A DNA stretch of 47,989 nt from Candidatus Gastranaerophilales bacterium (GTDB lineage Bacteria > Cyanobacteriota > Vampirovibrionia > Gastranaerophilales > Gastranaerophilaceae). The notes below the pieces were generated by a model. That model was not told the DNA's origin. It saw nothing but the letters and a program-made list of their open reading frames with translations, and ran no database searches. This document shows, one piece after another, positions 1-8,053 of the stretch. Position 1 is the first letter of the stretch. The number at the start of each line of letters is the position of its first letter. Both the position numbers and the translations under genes were made by a program. The stretch is from contig CALVET010000086.1 in assembly GCA_944326675.1 (NCBI GenBank), positions 1 to 47,989 of the forward strand, written 5' to 3'.

Positions 1-257
1 CCGTAGGATAATCGAGGCTGTGAGGCGACTAAGCCGAACAAAGCCGAGATACCCACAGGCGGAAAATTAACCCTTTAACCCTGATAAAGATAATTTGCAC
101 ATTGAAAATTGAAAAATAATTTTATCAAAACTCAGGCGTCAAAGTTGCTTCTGTGGAGTTTACGCTTACGTAAACTCTTACATTGCTTTAGTCCAGTTTT
201 GCAATAACACACCAAGCTCAACGCTTGTCTTTGTTTCCACACACGGCTTGTGCATTC

Positions 258-295
258 AAGTTCGCCCTGCGAACTAAAGCTCGCTTTACTCAGGT
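258..295 (+). repeat. 38-bp direct repeat, copy 1
   Basis: Bases 258-295 are identical to 374-411 over 38 bp; identity stops exactly at both ends. Each copy holds a 7-bp-stem hairpin (AGTTCGC/GCGAACT) followed by AAAGC/GCTTT. The upstream parts of the two roughly 110-bp units are related but diverged, since both contain CAAGC-N5-GCTTG. This suggests an imperfect tandem duplication. Confidence 0.9.
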
Positions 296-373
296 ACGGA
301 CTACGTGCTTTGCGCCAAGCTCCACGCTTGCCGCATGCGCACTTCGCACACCAATGCCTTCGCTTTGCTCGCT

Positions 374-411
374 AAGTTCGCCCTGCGAACTAAAGCTCGC
401 TTTACTCAGGT
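374..411 (+). repeat. 38-bp direct repeat, copy 2
   Basis: Exact second copy of 258-295, starting 116 bp downstream of the start of the first. It lies just before the terminator at 441-462. Confidence 0.9.
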
Positions 412-440
412 TTGTTATTTTTTGTGTTTTGATATCACAA

Positions 441-462
441 GGGGCGTATGCCCCATTTTTTT
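441..462 (+). terminator. Intrinsic terminator after the hairpin array
   Basis: GGGGC (441-445), loop GTAT, GCCCC (450-454), then A and seven T residues (456-462). This is a compact rho-independent terminator reading on the plus strand. With no gene upstream of it in the window, it could end a structured RNA made from the hairpin array or a transcript from outside the window. Confidence 0.65.
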
Positions 463-529
463 AACTTCAAAAAGTGGCAAAAAAATTTATTTAAAAGTTT
501 TAAATAAATGCGTTCAAAAGGAGAACACC

Positions 530-1279
530 ATGAAAATTCAATTTAGCCCGATAAGTTATATAAAACCCAAAAATAATTCTGAAAAAAAGCATTTTAATTT
601 CATTCAATATAACCACAATCTTAATTTTGACACAGTTTCATTTACAGGGAAGACAACATTAACTCAACAAATAAAAGAACTTCCAAACAGCGCTTTTTTA
701 TCTGATGGCTTAAGAAACTATATAATGAATAATATCAGTCAAAAAAACATCGTAGACTTACACAAAGAATATTACGCTCCTTTAATGTATTGCAATACGC
801 TGGATGAAGCTAAAAAATTATATCCTGAATTTTTAAATGTAGTTGACATCAATGATATTGATTTAAATAAAACAAATAATCGAACCGTTAAAAAGATTGC
901 TAATGGTGAAATAAAAGGATTAAACAAAGAAAATGCTTCACTTATATTTTTACAAAAATATATAGGCAGGCTAGAACCCCTAAAAGGCAATGAAGAACAG
1001 TACTTTAATATAAACTATCATACAATGGACGGACTTCTTAAATATTTAAATATATCAATGGATAAAGATTATAAAGATATAATAAAAAAACACAGAATGT
1101 CTCAAGCAAGAAAAAATATTTGGCAAAATGAAGATTTTAAACAAAGAGCACTAACAGAAAGAAAAACCCCCAAAGCAAGACAAAAACACTCGCAAGCCGC
1201 TCTGCTTATGTGGCAAAATGAGCAATACAGGCAAAAAAGAATAATAGAAAAACAATCAAGAAAAAATAAAACTGAATAA
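530..1279 (+). CDS. Lineage-specific protein with N-terminal FxG tag and C-terminal WQNE repeats
   Basis: 249 aa, unknown function. I start it at the ATG at 530 because AAAGGAG (517-523) sits just upstream. A longer frame reaching back to 305 runs through the hairpin array and is rejected. There is no signal peptide or membrane segment. The N-terminus is low-complexity (MKIQFSPISY) with a VSFTGK motif at residues 36-41, as in several other proteins of this window. The C-terminus is basic and carries two copies of a short unit, SQARKNIWQNEDFKQR (191-206) and SQAALLMWQNEQYRQK (221-236). These weakly resemble NUMOD3-type modules of homing-endonuclease-associated proteins, which would suggest nucleic-acid contact. 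That resemblance is a guess from the motif only. Confidence 0.8.
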   Translation: MKIQFSPISYIKPKNNSEKKHFNFIQYNHNLNFDTVSFTGKTTLTQQIKELPNSAFLSDGLRNYIMNNISQKNIVDLHKEYYAPLMYCNTLDEAKKLYPEFLNVVDINDIDLNKTNNRTVKKIANGEIKGLNKENASLIFLQKYIGRLEPLKGNEEQYFNINYHTMDGLLKYLNISMDKDYKDIIKKHRMSQARKNIWQNEDFKQRALTERKTPKARQKHSQAALLMWQNEQYRQKRIIEKQSRKNKTE

Positions 1280-1287
1280 AAGGTTAA

Positions 1288-1316
1288 TTGCAAGTTTTAA
1301 TCAATATTGCTATTAT
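1288..1316 (+). promoter_or_regulatory. Sigma70-type promoter for cysE
   Basis: TTGCAA at 1288-1293, a 17-nt spacer, then TATTAT at 1311-1316, about 20 nt before the cysE start and its GAGGAA ribosome binding site. Predicted from sequence only. Confidence 0.5.
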
Positions 1317-1336
1317 ATTTCTGTAAGTGAGGAAAT

Positions 1337-1984
1337 ATGCGCATTTTAAATTGGATTAAAACAATAATTGAAGACATAAATACAATAAAAGAAAAAGACG
1401 CTGCCGCAAGAAGCATTTTAGAAGTTATTTTTCTTTATCAAGGATTTCACGTTCTTTTGGCACACAGAATTGCGCACAAGCTTTTGTACTGGAAAATTCC
1501 TTTTATTCCAAGAATGATTTCTCAAATTGCCAGATTTTTTACAGGAATAGAAATACATCCCGGAGCCTCAATCGGAAAACGTTTTTTTATTGACCATGGT
1601 ATGGGGGTTGTTATTGGTGAAACTACAATAATCGGTGATGATGTATTAATTTATCAAGGTGTTACTCTTGGAGGTACAGGAAAAGAACAAGGCAAACGCC
1701 ATCCGACTTTAGGAAATTTTGTAACAGTCGGAGCAGGAGCAAAAGTCTTGGGAAATATTGAAATAGGAAATTATACAAATATAGGGGCAGGCTCCGTTGT
1801 AATTGATAATGTTCCTGAACATTGTACAGTTGTCGGCGTTCCGGGGCGAATTGTTAAACAAAAGAAATTTATCCACGGTCAACTTCAGCACAATCGTATT
1901 CCCGACCCTGTTTTATGCGAAATGAACCGTTTAAAATACGAGCTTAAAGAATTAAAAGAACAATTAAAAGAAAAATCTAGTCTT
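1337..1984 (+). CDS. cysE: Serine O-acetyltransferase
   Basis: 216 aa; the TAG stop codon follows, ending at 1987. It transfers acetyl from acetyl-CoA to L-serine, giving O-acetylserine for cysteine synthesis in the cytosol. The N-terminal helical region (about 1-65) precedes left-handed beta-helix hexapeptide repeats ([40 protein letters not shown]). The FIDHGMG segment carries the catalytic-type His, and GKRHPT follows the QGVTLGGTG loop. The length matches the short bacterial CysE form rather than the enterobacterial one of about 270 aa. GTGAGGAA lies just upstream of the ATG. The 3' end overlaps the convergent efflux gene by about 11 nt. No cysK is next to it. Confidence 0.93.
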
Positions 1985-3512
1985 TAGGCGCGCTCATAAT
2001 AAAACACAAAGGAATAAACATAAAACACAATAAGCTAAATATTGCAAATATGTCCACATAACTTAACAATTTCGCTTGAGATAACATTGAATGATACAAA
2101 ATTCCGTTTGCTTTTTTAGCTGCCGTCATTGCAGGCAAAAATGAGCCGACTTTTGCGCTCAACGAGCCCACTCTTGCTAAAAATTGCGTATTCATTGTAC
2201 TTAAATTAGAAACAAGATAATTTTGATGAACTTGAGAAAGAGCAATAACTAATGCATTTGTAATTGAAATTGTAAATGCAGTTACAACACACTTTGACAA
2301 GGAATGAAGACCTGCGGCAAGTGCAAGCTTTTCTTTATCTACTGTTGCAAGAGCTAATTTTGTTATAGGAATAAAAGCAAACATTATTCCTGCCCCTAAA
2401 ATTATATTTGGAATTATAAAATAAGAAAATGAAACTTGAAGGTTTAATTGGGTAAATGTAAAAGTACTCGTTGCCAATAAAAAATAACCAATGGCAGCAA
2501 TAATTCTGTTATCTAAAATTTCACATAATTTTGAAACAATAACCATAAAAACAATACAAGCAACAGCACGAGATGTTAAACTTAAGCCTGCAAGCTCTGC
2601 ATTATAACCCATTAAACTTTGCACAAAACCAGGAAGTGTACTTAAAGTCATATAAGCCAACATATTAACACCTGAACCAAGGATTGTTCCTATAAAAAAG
2701 TTTTTATTTTTAAATATTCTAAAATCTGTTATAGCACCTTTATATTCTAATTCCCAAACAATAAAAAACACCATTGAACATACTGAAAAACCGCTCAGCC
2801 AGCAAATCCAACGGCAATCAAACCAACCATATTGACTTCCTTTATCCAATACTGTTTGCATTGGTAAAAGCCATAAAATTAAAGCAGAAAAACCCACAAC
2901 ATCAAACTTATTAATTTTCATTAAAACATTATTGTTCATAACGTTACAGTGAATCATTACCATAGACGCCACAACTACAGGAATATTGATTATAAAAATC
3001 CATTGCCAAGATAAATGCTCAACCAAAATCCCGCCCATAGCAGGACCAACAATAGCTGAAACCATCATCCCAAGCCCGAATATACCCATTGCAGCAGCTT
3101 GCAAATGTTTTGGGAAAACCTGCATTAGTATTGCTTGGCTTAAAGGCATAAAAGGACCGCCGCCGACACCTTGAATGATTCTTCCGATAATTAAAACATT
3201 CAAATTTGGTGCCATAAAACAAATTACTGAACCAACCGCAAAAATAAAGGAAATTATTTTTAACAATTTTCTTCTTGTAAACTTAACTTCCAGCCAACCG
3301 GTGATAGGTAACATCATTGCATGCGCAATCATATAGCTTGTTACAACCCAGTTTGCTTCGTCTCTTGTTGAACCGAACTGACCGGCGATATAAGGAATTG
3401 CAACGTTAACAGATGATGTAGCTAACATTGAAAAGACAGTCGGAAGCATTACGCTAATGGTAATTAACCACAGCGGAATATTTAATTTTTCATACAATGA
3501 TTTAGTTTGCAT
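1977..3512 (-). CDS. emrB: EmrB/QacA-family MFS drug:proton antiporter (DHA2)
   Basis: 511 aa with about 14 hydrophobic segments, as expected for the 14-TM DHA2 branch of the major facilitator superfamily. The motif-C-like stretch [14 protein letters not shown] is present, followed by [13 protein letters not shown], both typical of EmrB. It should sit in the inner membrane and export hydrophobic toxicants in exchange for protons, through the EmrA-like adaptor and an outer-membrane channel. It starts 12 nt after the stop of the adaptor gene and forms an operon with that gene and the marR-type gene. The substrate cannot be told from sequence. The symbol is by family, not proven orthology. Confidence 0.88.
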   Translation of the reverse strand: MQTKSLYEKLNIPLWLITISVMLPTVFSMLATSSVNVAIPYIAGQFGSTRDEANWVVTSYMIAHAMMLPITGWLEVKFTRRKLLKIISFIFAVGSVICFMAPNLNVLIIGRIIQGVGGGPFMPLSQAILMQVFPKHLQAAAMGIFGLGMMVSAIVGPAMGGILVEHLSWQWIFIINIPVVVASMVMIHCNVMNNNVLMKINKFDVVGFSALILWLLPMQTVLDKGSQYGWFDCRWICWLSGFSVCSMVFFIVWELEYKGAITDFRIFKNKNFFIGTILGSGVNMLAYMTLSTLPGFVQSLMGYNAELAGLSLTSRAVACIVFMVIVSKLCEILDNRIIAAIGYFLLATSTFTFTQLNLQVSFSYFIIPNIILGAGIMFAFIPITKLALATVDKEKLALAAGLHSLSKCVVTAFTISITNALVIALSQVHQNYLVSNLSTMNTQFLARVGSLSAKVGSFLPAMTAAKKANGILYHSMLSQAKLLSYVDIFAIFSLLCFMFIPLCFIMSAPKD

Positions 3513-3524
3513 GGCTATTTTTGA

Positions 3525-4598
3525 TTATTTTATCTTTACTCTTGGCACTACGCTCATTCCGGGAACTATGTTATAGTCTGAAACATCTTGTGTAAAAACA
3601 ATTTTTACAGGCACCCTTTGAACAACTTTTACATAAGAACCAACCGCATTTTCGGGAGGGAAAAGACTAGCCTTTGCACCTGATGCTCTTTGAATACTGT
3701 CTACTACACCGTCAAATGTCTTTCCGCCATAGGTATCAATTTTTATTTTTACCTTTTGACCTTTTTTCATGTGCGTCAATTGTGTTTCTTTGAAATTCGC
3801 TATTATATAGCAATCTTTAGGCACAATTGTAACAATGGGGTGTGCTTTTTGAGCGTATGTACCTATTTCAACATTTTTATTTGTTATTGTTCCGTCTTTT
3901 GGAGCAATTAAAGTCGTATATGATAAATTTAATTTTGCTTGCTCAACATCAGCCATCAATCTTTTAATTTCTGCTGCTTGAGAACTTTTTTTAGATATTG
4001 TAGATTTCAAAGCGCTGTTTGTTGCTTTTAATTGTTCTTGCGCAGCTTTAAATTGAGCTTTTGCAACATCCAGATTTTTAATTGCATTATCTAAATCCTG
4101 CTTAGTTACTGACCCGTCTTTATATGCATTTTTATACCTTACGTAGTCGCTGTTTGCATATTCAAGGGTTGATTTTGCGCTATCTATATTATTTTGGGTT
4201 TGTTTAGTCATAGCACCCATTTTATCTATATCGCTAATTGAAACCTTTAATTCCGCTTGTGCTTTTTCAAGCTTTGCTTGAGCGCTATCCAATGCCACTT
4301 GATAATCAGCAGGATCAATTTGGGCTATTATTTCGCCCTCTTTAACAAAATCGTTATCATCAACATTAAGTTCAATTATTTGACCTGATACTTTAGGAGC
4401 CAAATAAATCATATGCGCTTCAACAAAAGCGTCATCAGTTGATTGATAAAATGAAGAATAAACTATGCCGAATATTCCGAGAAAAAAGAATATAACAGCT
4501 GTAATAACAGGAATTATGACCCTTTTTTTCTGATACGGTTTTCTTTTTTCCAAAACTTTTTTTCTTGCTTCTTTATAGTATTTCGAATTTTTATTCAT
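3525..4598 (-). CDS. emrA: EmrA/HlyD-type membrane fusion protein
   Basis: 357 aa. One N-terminal membrane segment (about residues 28-48) follows a basic cytoplasmic stretch. Then comes STDDAFVEAH and the beta-barrel/lipoyl start APKVSGQIIELNVDDNDFV, a long coiled-coil hairpin (about 100-215), and the returning lipoyl half (TLIAPKDGTITNKNVEIGTYA). This is the usual order for the periplasmic adaptor that couples an EmrB-type pump to a TolC-type channel. The start is supported by AAAGGAAAA upstream. It lies 14 nt after the marR-type gene and 12 nt before emrB, so the three are probably cotranscribed. Confidence 0.9.
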   Translation of the reverse strand: MNKNSKYYKEARKKVLEKRKPYQKKRVIIPVITAVIFFFLGIFGIVYSSFYQSTDDAFVEAHMIYLAPKVSGQIIELNVDDNDFVKEGEIIAQIDPADYQVALDSAQAKLEKAQAELKVSISDIDKMGAMTKQTQNNIDSAKSTLEYANSDYVRYKNAYKDGSVTKQDLDNAIKNLDVAKAQFKAAQEQLKATNSALKSTISKKSSQAAEIKRLMADVEQAKLNLSYTTLIAPKDGTITNKNVEIGTYAQKAHPIVTIVPKDCYIIANFKETQLTHMKKGQKVKIKIDTYGGKTFDGVVDSIQRASGAKASLFPPENAVGSYVKVVQRVPVKIVFTQDVSDYNIVPGMSVVPRVKIK

Positions 4599-4612
4599 TA
4601 CAATTTTCCTTT

Positions 4613-5068
4613 TTATATTTTTAATTTAGTGCTTTTTGCTATATTATTTTTAATTTTATTCAATATTTGATGACATTTCAATAATTCTTCATAATCTATA
4701 TCATTTAAATAACTTGCTCTTATTTCTGTTATTATCGGAAGAATTTTATCTCTTAAAACTCTGCCTTTTTGCGTTATAACAATTCTGTTTATTTGTCTGC
4801 CGTTTGAATCAACTGTGCGTTCAAGCAGTCCTTGTTTTTCTAAAATGTTAATCAATCGATTTACATTTGCCCTGTCTTTTCCGATTAATTCACCTATTTG
4901 TCTTTGATAAATTTGATTATTTTTAACAATCGTATCTAAAATAATAAATTGTTCAGGGGTAATTTCAAACCCGTGCATCTTAAAACATCTTAAAGTAAGT
5001 ACTTTAATTAATATTGCTGTTGATACTACGGTATTTGATAAAGAATTTTTTTCAAGTTGATTTAACAT
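4613..5068 (-). CDS. MarR-family transcriptional regulator
   Basis: 151 aa, the usual size of MarR dimeric winged-helix repressors. The helix-turn-helix region reads QIGELIGKDRANVNRLINILEKQGLLER (about 76-104), followed by the wing (DSNGRQINRIVIT). It is the first gene of the marR-emrA-emrB unit and is transcribed away from the outer-membrane channel gene. A perfect 14-bp-arm palindrome sits between them, so autoregulation and control of the channel gene are likely. The ligand is unknown; small aromatic compounds are usual for the family. Confidence 0.92.
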   Translation of the reverse strand: MLNQLEKNSLSNTVVSTAILIKVLTLRCFKMHGFEITPEQFIILDTIVKNNQIYQRQIGELIGKDRANVNRLINILEKQGLLERTVDSNGRQINRIVITQKGRVLRDKILPIITEIRASYLNDIDYEELLKCHQILNKIKNNIAKSTKLKI

Positions 5069-5083
5069 TTTGCTTTACTTTTA

Positions 5084-5115
5084 TTTTTTTATGTTATCAT
5101 AATAACATAAAAAAA
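5084..5115. promoter_or_regulatory. Probable MarR operator overlapping divergent promoters
   Basis: Perfect inverted repeat with 14-bp arms (5084-5097 and 5102-5115) around CATA; the core reads TATGTTA-N6-TAACATA at 5090-5109. On the minus strand TTTACA (5124-5119) and TATGAT (5101-5096) are 17 nt apart. On the plus strand TTTACT (5075-5080) and CATAAT (5098-5103) are also 17 nt apart. Both -10 boxes would lie in the palindrome centre, so a bound dimer would block both genes. Confidence 0.7.
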
Positions 5116-5153
5116 TTTTGTAAATACAAAAAATAAAAAAATCATTAACAACT

Positions 5154-6539
5154 ATGACAAAAAAAATTTTATTACTGTTTTTTATATCTCAATTGATGCT
5201 GTCTTGTTTTGCTTTTAGCCTAAAGAAAAATCAAGACAGCACTCAAGATAAGCTTAAATATTTAAATCTGGAATACTGGGAAAAATATCAAGACGATAAT
5301 CTTATATATAATTTGCAAAAAGCATTTAATAACAATATAGATTTAAAAATTGCAAATTTAAAGGTTAAAGAAAGCGACAAAATAGTTAAATTGTCACTTT
5401 CTCAAGAGCTGCCTCAAATTACTTTTGATGGTCAATTAGGAAGAACTTTTGCTTCATCTGACTTATATCGTGGCGACAATAATTTTCAAATATACAGCTA
5501 TAAATTATCAAGATTTTTACTTCCTGTTACAGCAAGTTACGAAATAGACATCTGGGGTAAAAATCGCCTTAGAACAAAAGGACAAAAACAAACCCTTAAA
5601 ATGGTTCAACAGGATGAAAGATCAACATATATAATCTTAGCTTCAACATTGGCTGTAAATTATTATAATCTTGTTAAAACAGATAAACTTCTTGAACTTC
5701 ATAAAAAACTGCTTGAGCTTTCAAATAAAACTTGCGATTTAATATCAAGCAAAGAAAAAATAGGACTTGCCTCTATTGATGATGTATTATCCGCAAAAGA
5801 AAACAAAGCTCAAATTGAAGCAGGAATAAATGATTTAGAAACAAATAAAGATGTTTTGCAAAATCAAATAGCCTATTTATTATCAGATAAGCTTTTTGAA
5901 GATATAAAAAGAAGTTCTTACGATAAAATAAACACTCTTGATAGTACACCCGAAACACTTAATTCAAGCATAATTTTAAATCGTCCGGATGTGATTGCTG
6001 CAAGAGAAAATATTTTAAAAACGGATTATGAAGCTCGTGCTGCTAAAAGAGATTTGCTTCCAAGCTTTACAATCATGGGTACTTTTGGTTTTAACGGATA
6101 CACAAGTTTATCTAAGATTTTTGGAGCTCATACAGGCATGGCTGATTTATGGTTAATGCCAAATTGGGATATTTTTGACGGAGGTCGAAAATATAACATT
6201 ATGAAATTAAGAAAACTTGAATACGAACAAGCTCAAAAAGAATACGAAAAAGCAGTCATCGCTTCAATTCAAGAAGTAAATGACACTTTAGCTATTCTAA
6301 AAAAAGAAAACAAAAACTATAAACTGTCTAAATATATTTCAGAAATTACAGACACAAAGGCGCAATTAAAATTAAACAATAAAAATTTCGGTCTTGCTAA
6401 CGAATTAGATTACATTTTGTATCAAACTGCACAAATTTTAGCGCAAGAAAAGTTAGTTAGCGATAAAATAAATTATATAATTTCATCTATAAACCTATAT
6501 AGAGCATCAGGCGGTGCTGATTATACTCAAAATCTATAG
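5154..6539 (+). CDS. TolC/NodT-type outer-membrane efflux channel
   Basis: 461 aa outer membrane efflux protein with the two OEP repeats expected of the family (N-half about 45-240, C-half about 255-455, including NRPDVIAARENILKTDYEARAAK). The N-terminus looks like a signal sequence ending LMLSC at residue 18, which may be a lipoprotein cysteine as in NodT-type channels, although Met at -3 is not ideal. It should complete a tripartite pump with the divergent EmrA/EmrB-like proteins. No Shine-Dalgarno sequence is visible before the ATG. Its presence implies an outer membrane. The palindrome upstream suggests shared MarR-type control. Confidence 0.88.
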   Translation: MTKKILLLFFISQLMLSCFAFSLKKNQDSTQDKLKYLNLEYWEKYQDDNLIYNLQKAFNNNIDLKIANLKVKESDKIVKLSLSQELPQITFDGQLGRTFASSDLYRGDNNFQIYSYKLSRFLLPVTASYEIDIWGKNRLRTKGQKQTLKMVQQDERSTYIILASTLAVNYYNLVKTDKLLELHKKLLELSNKTCDLISSKEKIGLASIDDVLSAKENKAQIEAGINDLETNKDVLQNQIAYLLSDKLFEDIKRSSYDKINTLDSTPETLNSSIILNRPDVIAARENILKTDYEARAAKRDLLPSFTIMGTFGFNGYTSLSKIFGAHTGMADLWLMPNWDIFDGGRKYNIMKLRKLEYEQAQKEYEKAVIASIQEVNDTLAILKKENKNYKLSKYISEITDTKAQLKLNNKNFGLANELDYILYQTAQILAQEKLVSDKINYIISSINLYRASGGADYTQNL

Positions 6540-6577
6540 ATTAAATTATCGTTAACCGTAAAATAAGGAAGCGACCT

Positions 6578-7870
6578 TTGGAAATTTTAGCAAGATTAAA
6601 CGGGCTTATTGGAATAATTTTTATTCTTGGCATTTGCTATTTAATGTCGAACAATAAAAAAAGAATTAATTATAAAACAGTTGGTGTGGGGTTAGCTTTG
6701 CAATTTGCACTTGCTGTTTTTATTATGAAAATTCCTTTGGGAGTTAAAATTTTTGAATTTTTAGCAAAAATTATAAACAAAATTCTTGCAGCATCAATCG
6801 AAGGGTCAAACTTTGTTTTTGGCTGGCTGACTTCATCTCCCGATAAAATTACGGAATTATTCCCCCAAAACGATTATATTTTTGCGCTCATTATGATGTC
6901 TACCATGATTTTAATTTTAGTAATGGTAAATATTTTATATTACTACGGAATTATGCAAAGAGTTATTCTTATTTTGGGAAAAGTAATGAATAAAATTATG
7001 GGTGTTTCAGGAGCCGAAGCCCTTTCAAATTGCGCAAGTGCTTTTGTAGGAAATGTTGCAGCACAATCTTTAATTAAACACTATCTTCCCAATATGACAA
7101 AATCAGAAATGCTTGCGGTTATGACAGGTTCAACTGCTTGTATCTCAGCAAGCTGTATTGCAATGTATACAGGTTTTGGAATAAGCACGGAATATTTACT
7201 TGCAGCTTCCGTCATGGCAATTCCGGGGTCATTTGTAGTATCTAAAATAGTATATCCTGAAACATTAGAACCTCAAACAAAAAAAGATTTTAAAATTTCA
7301 GACAAAAAAAACGATGTTAATCTTTTGGCCGCTATTTCAAAAGGCGCCTCTGAAGGTATGAGAGTATCAATTAATGTAGTCGCCGTTTTAATCGGATTGG
7401 TTGCTCTGATTGCTTTTTGTAATGAAATATTGGCGCATTTTGGATTATTTTTATTTAAATATCTTCATCTTGACCTATCTTTTATCGGAATTGACATGCA
7501 AAATTTATCTATTCAACTTATAGTAGGTAAGGTATTTTCCATATTTGCCGCATTAATTGGTGCAACTTGGGGAAATATCGAAATGATAGGCACATTAATA
7601 GGTGAAAAATTTATATTAAATGAAACAATAGCATACATTGACTTAATAAAATACATTGATTTAGGTGCATTGAGTCAAAAAAGTATAGTTGTTGCAACTT
7701 TTGCCTGCTGCGGCTTTGCAAACTTATCAACAATTGCAATTCAAATAGGGGGTATTGGTGAACTTGCACCAAATCAAAGAAAAAATTTAGCAAGATTAGG
7801 CGTAAAAGCTTTAATTTGCGGAACATTGGTAAGCTACATTTCAGCAGCGATGGCAGGAATTTTATTATAA
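6578..7870 (+). CDS. Concentrative nucleoside transporter (NupC/CNT family)
   Basis: 430 aa inner-membrane permease that should import a nucleoside with a cation. It starts with TTG at 6578, supported by AAGGAAG upstream. Family landmarks are clear: FVGNVAAQSLIKHYLPNMT (157-175), KFILNETIAYIDL and CCGFANLSTIAIQIGGIGELAPNQR near the C-terminus. The Asn-Glu (NE) and FANxS positions used in ligand binding are kept. The upstream GQTEAP motif is GNVAAQ here (158-163), so the residues that contact the base in characterised CNTs are replaced. The substrate may therefore differ from ordinary nucleosides. A 55-aa ORF follows immediately. Confidence 0.88.
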   Translation: MEILARLNGLIGIIFILGICYLMSNNKKRINYKTVGVGLALQFALAVFIMKIPLGVKIFEFLAKIINKILAASIEGSNFVFGWLTSSPDKITELFPQNDYIFALIMMSTMILILVMVNILYYYGIMQRVILILGKVMNKIMGVSGAEALSNCASAFVGNVAAQSLIKHYLPNMTKSEMLAVMTGSTACISASCIAMYTGFGISTEYLLAASVMAIPGSFVVSKIVYPETLEPQTKKDFKISDKKNDVNLLAAISKGASEGMRVSINVVAVLIGLVALIAFCNEILAHFGLFLFKYLHLDLSFIGIDMQNLSIQLIVGKVFSIFAALIGATWGNIEMIGTLIGEKFILNETIAYIDLIKYIDLGALSQKSIVVATFACCGFANLSTIAIQIGGIGELAPNQRKNLARLGVKALICGTLVSYISAAMAGILL

Positions 7871-8038
7871 ATGAATGAAATAATATCAAAAACAATTAAA
7901 ATAAAGACAGACAAATTGCCTCCGAGTGTTAATTTTATTGAAAATGAAATTAAAAAAGCAGGCTTAAAACCCCTTCGCTGGGCAATAGTAGATGTAAACA
8001 ATAAAGAGCTGACTTTAAGTGTGTCAGCTCTAAAATAA
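7871..8038 (+). CDS. Small conserved-looking protein, unknown function
   Basis: 55 aa, starting with ATG directly after the transporter stop codon (TAAATG), so probably translationally coupled. It is hydrophilic with no signal peptide. The C-terminal half (LKPLRWAIVDVNNKELTLSVSA) has the alternating pattern of a small beta hairpin, and the codon use is ordinary. An 8-bp hairpin followed by an A/T-rich tail overlaps its last codons. I do not recognise the family. It could be a spurious frame, but its exact fit between the stop and the hairpin favours a real gene. Confidence 0.6.
   Translation: MNEIISKTIKIKTDKLPPSVNFIENEIKKAGLKPLRWAIVDVNNKELTLSVSALK
8006..8036 (+). terminator. Terminator-like hairpin overlapping a 3' coding end
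   Basis: GAGCTGAC (8006-8013) and GTCAGCTC (8023-8030) form an 8-bp stem with a 9-nt loop, followed by TAAAATAATTTTAATTT. It lies over the last codons of the 55-aa gene and before the convergent transferase gene. The tail is not a pure T run, so termination may be moderate. Confidence 0.5.
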
Positions 8039-8053
8039 TTTTAATTTATTTAA

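Larger units (their letters stand above)
131..415. repeat. Array of consecutive short hairpins
   Basis: At least eight small inverted repeats follow one another. Examples are GAGTTTACG/CGTAAACTC (156-164/169-177, 4-nt loop), CAAGC/GCTTG (213-227 and again 316-330), CACA/TGTG (240-252), AGTTCGC/GCGAACT (259-275 and 375-391), AAAGC/GCTTT (276-287 and 392-403) and TGCG/CGCA (336-348). Stems are 4-9 bp and loops 2-5 nt. The block is clearly richer in G+C than its surroundings. It could be a non-coding RNA or a dispersed palindromic repeat family; the sequence alone does not decide. Confidence 0.75.
1..529. other. Non-coding leader region with structured repeats
   Basis: No convincing gene is present before 530. 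Bases 1-60 are G+C-richer and contain short complementary arms (CTGTG near 18-22, CACAG near 54-58). Bases 61-130 are plain AT-rich sequence. From about 131 to 462 there is a run of small hairpins and a direct repeat, described in separate entries, closed by an intrinsic terminator. Open frames through the region have odd composition that follows the hairpins and no ribosome binding site, so I treat them as non-coding. Confidence 0.7.

Noticed and set aside
258..411. Direct repeats as a CRISPR array
   Set aside because: There are only two copies, the intervening sequence is itself related to the upstream unit, and no cas genes are present.
225..530. Open frames through the hairpin array, including an upstream extension of the 249-aa gene
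   Set aside because: They have no ribosome binding site, their composition follows the hairpins, and AAAGGAG lies directly before the ATG at 530.
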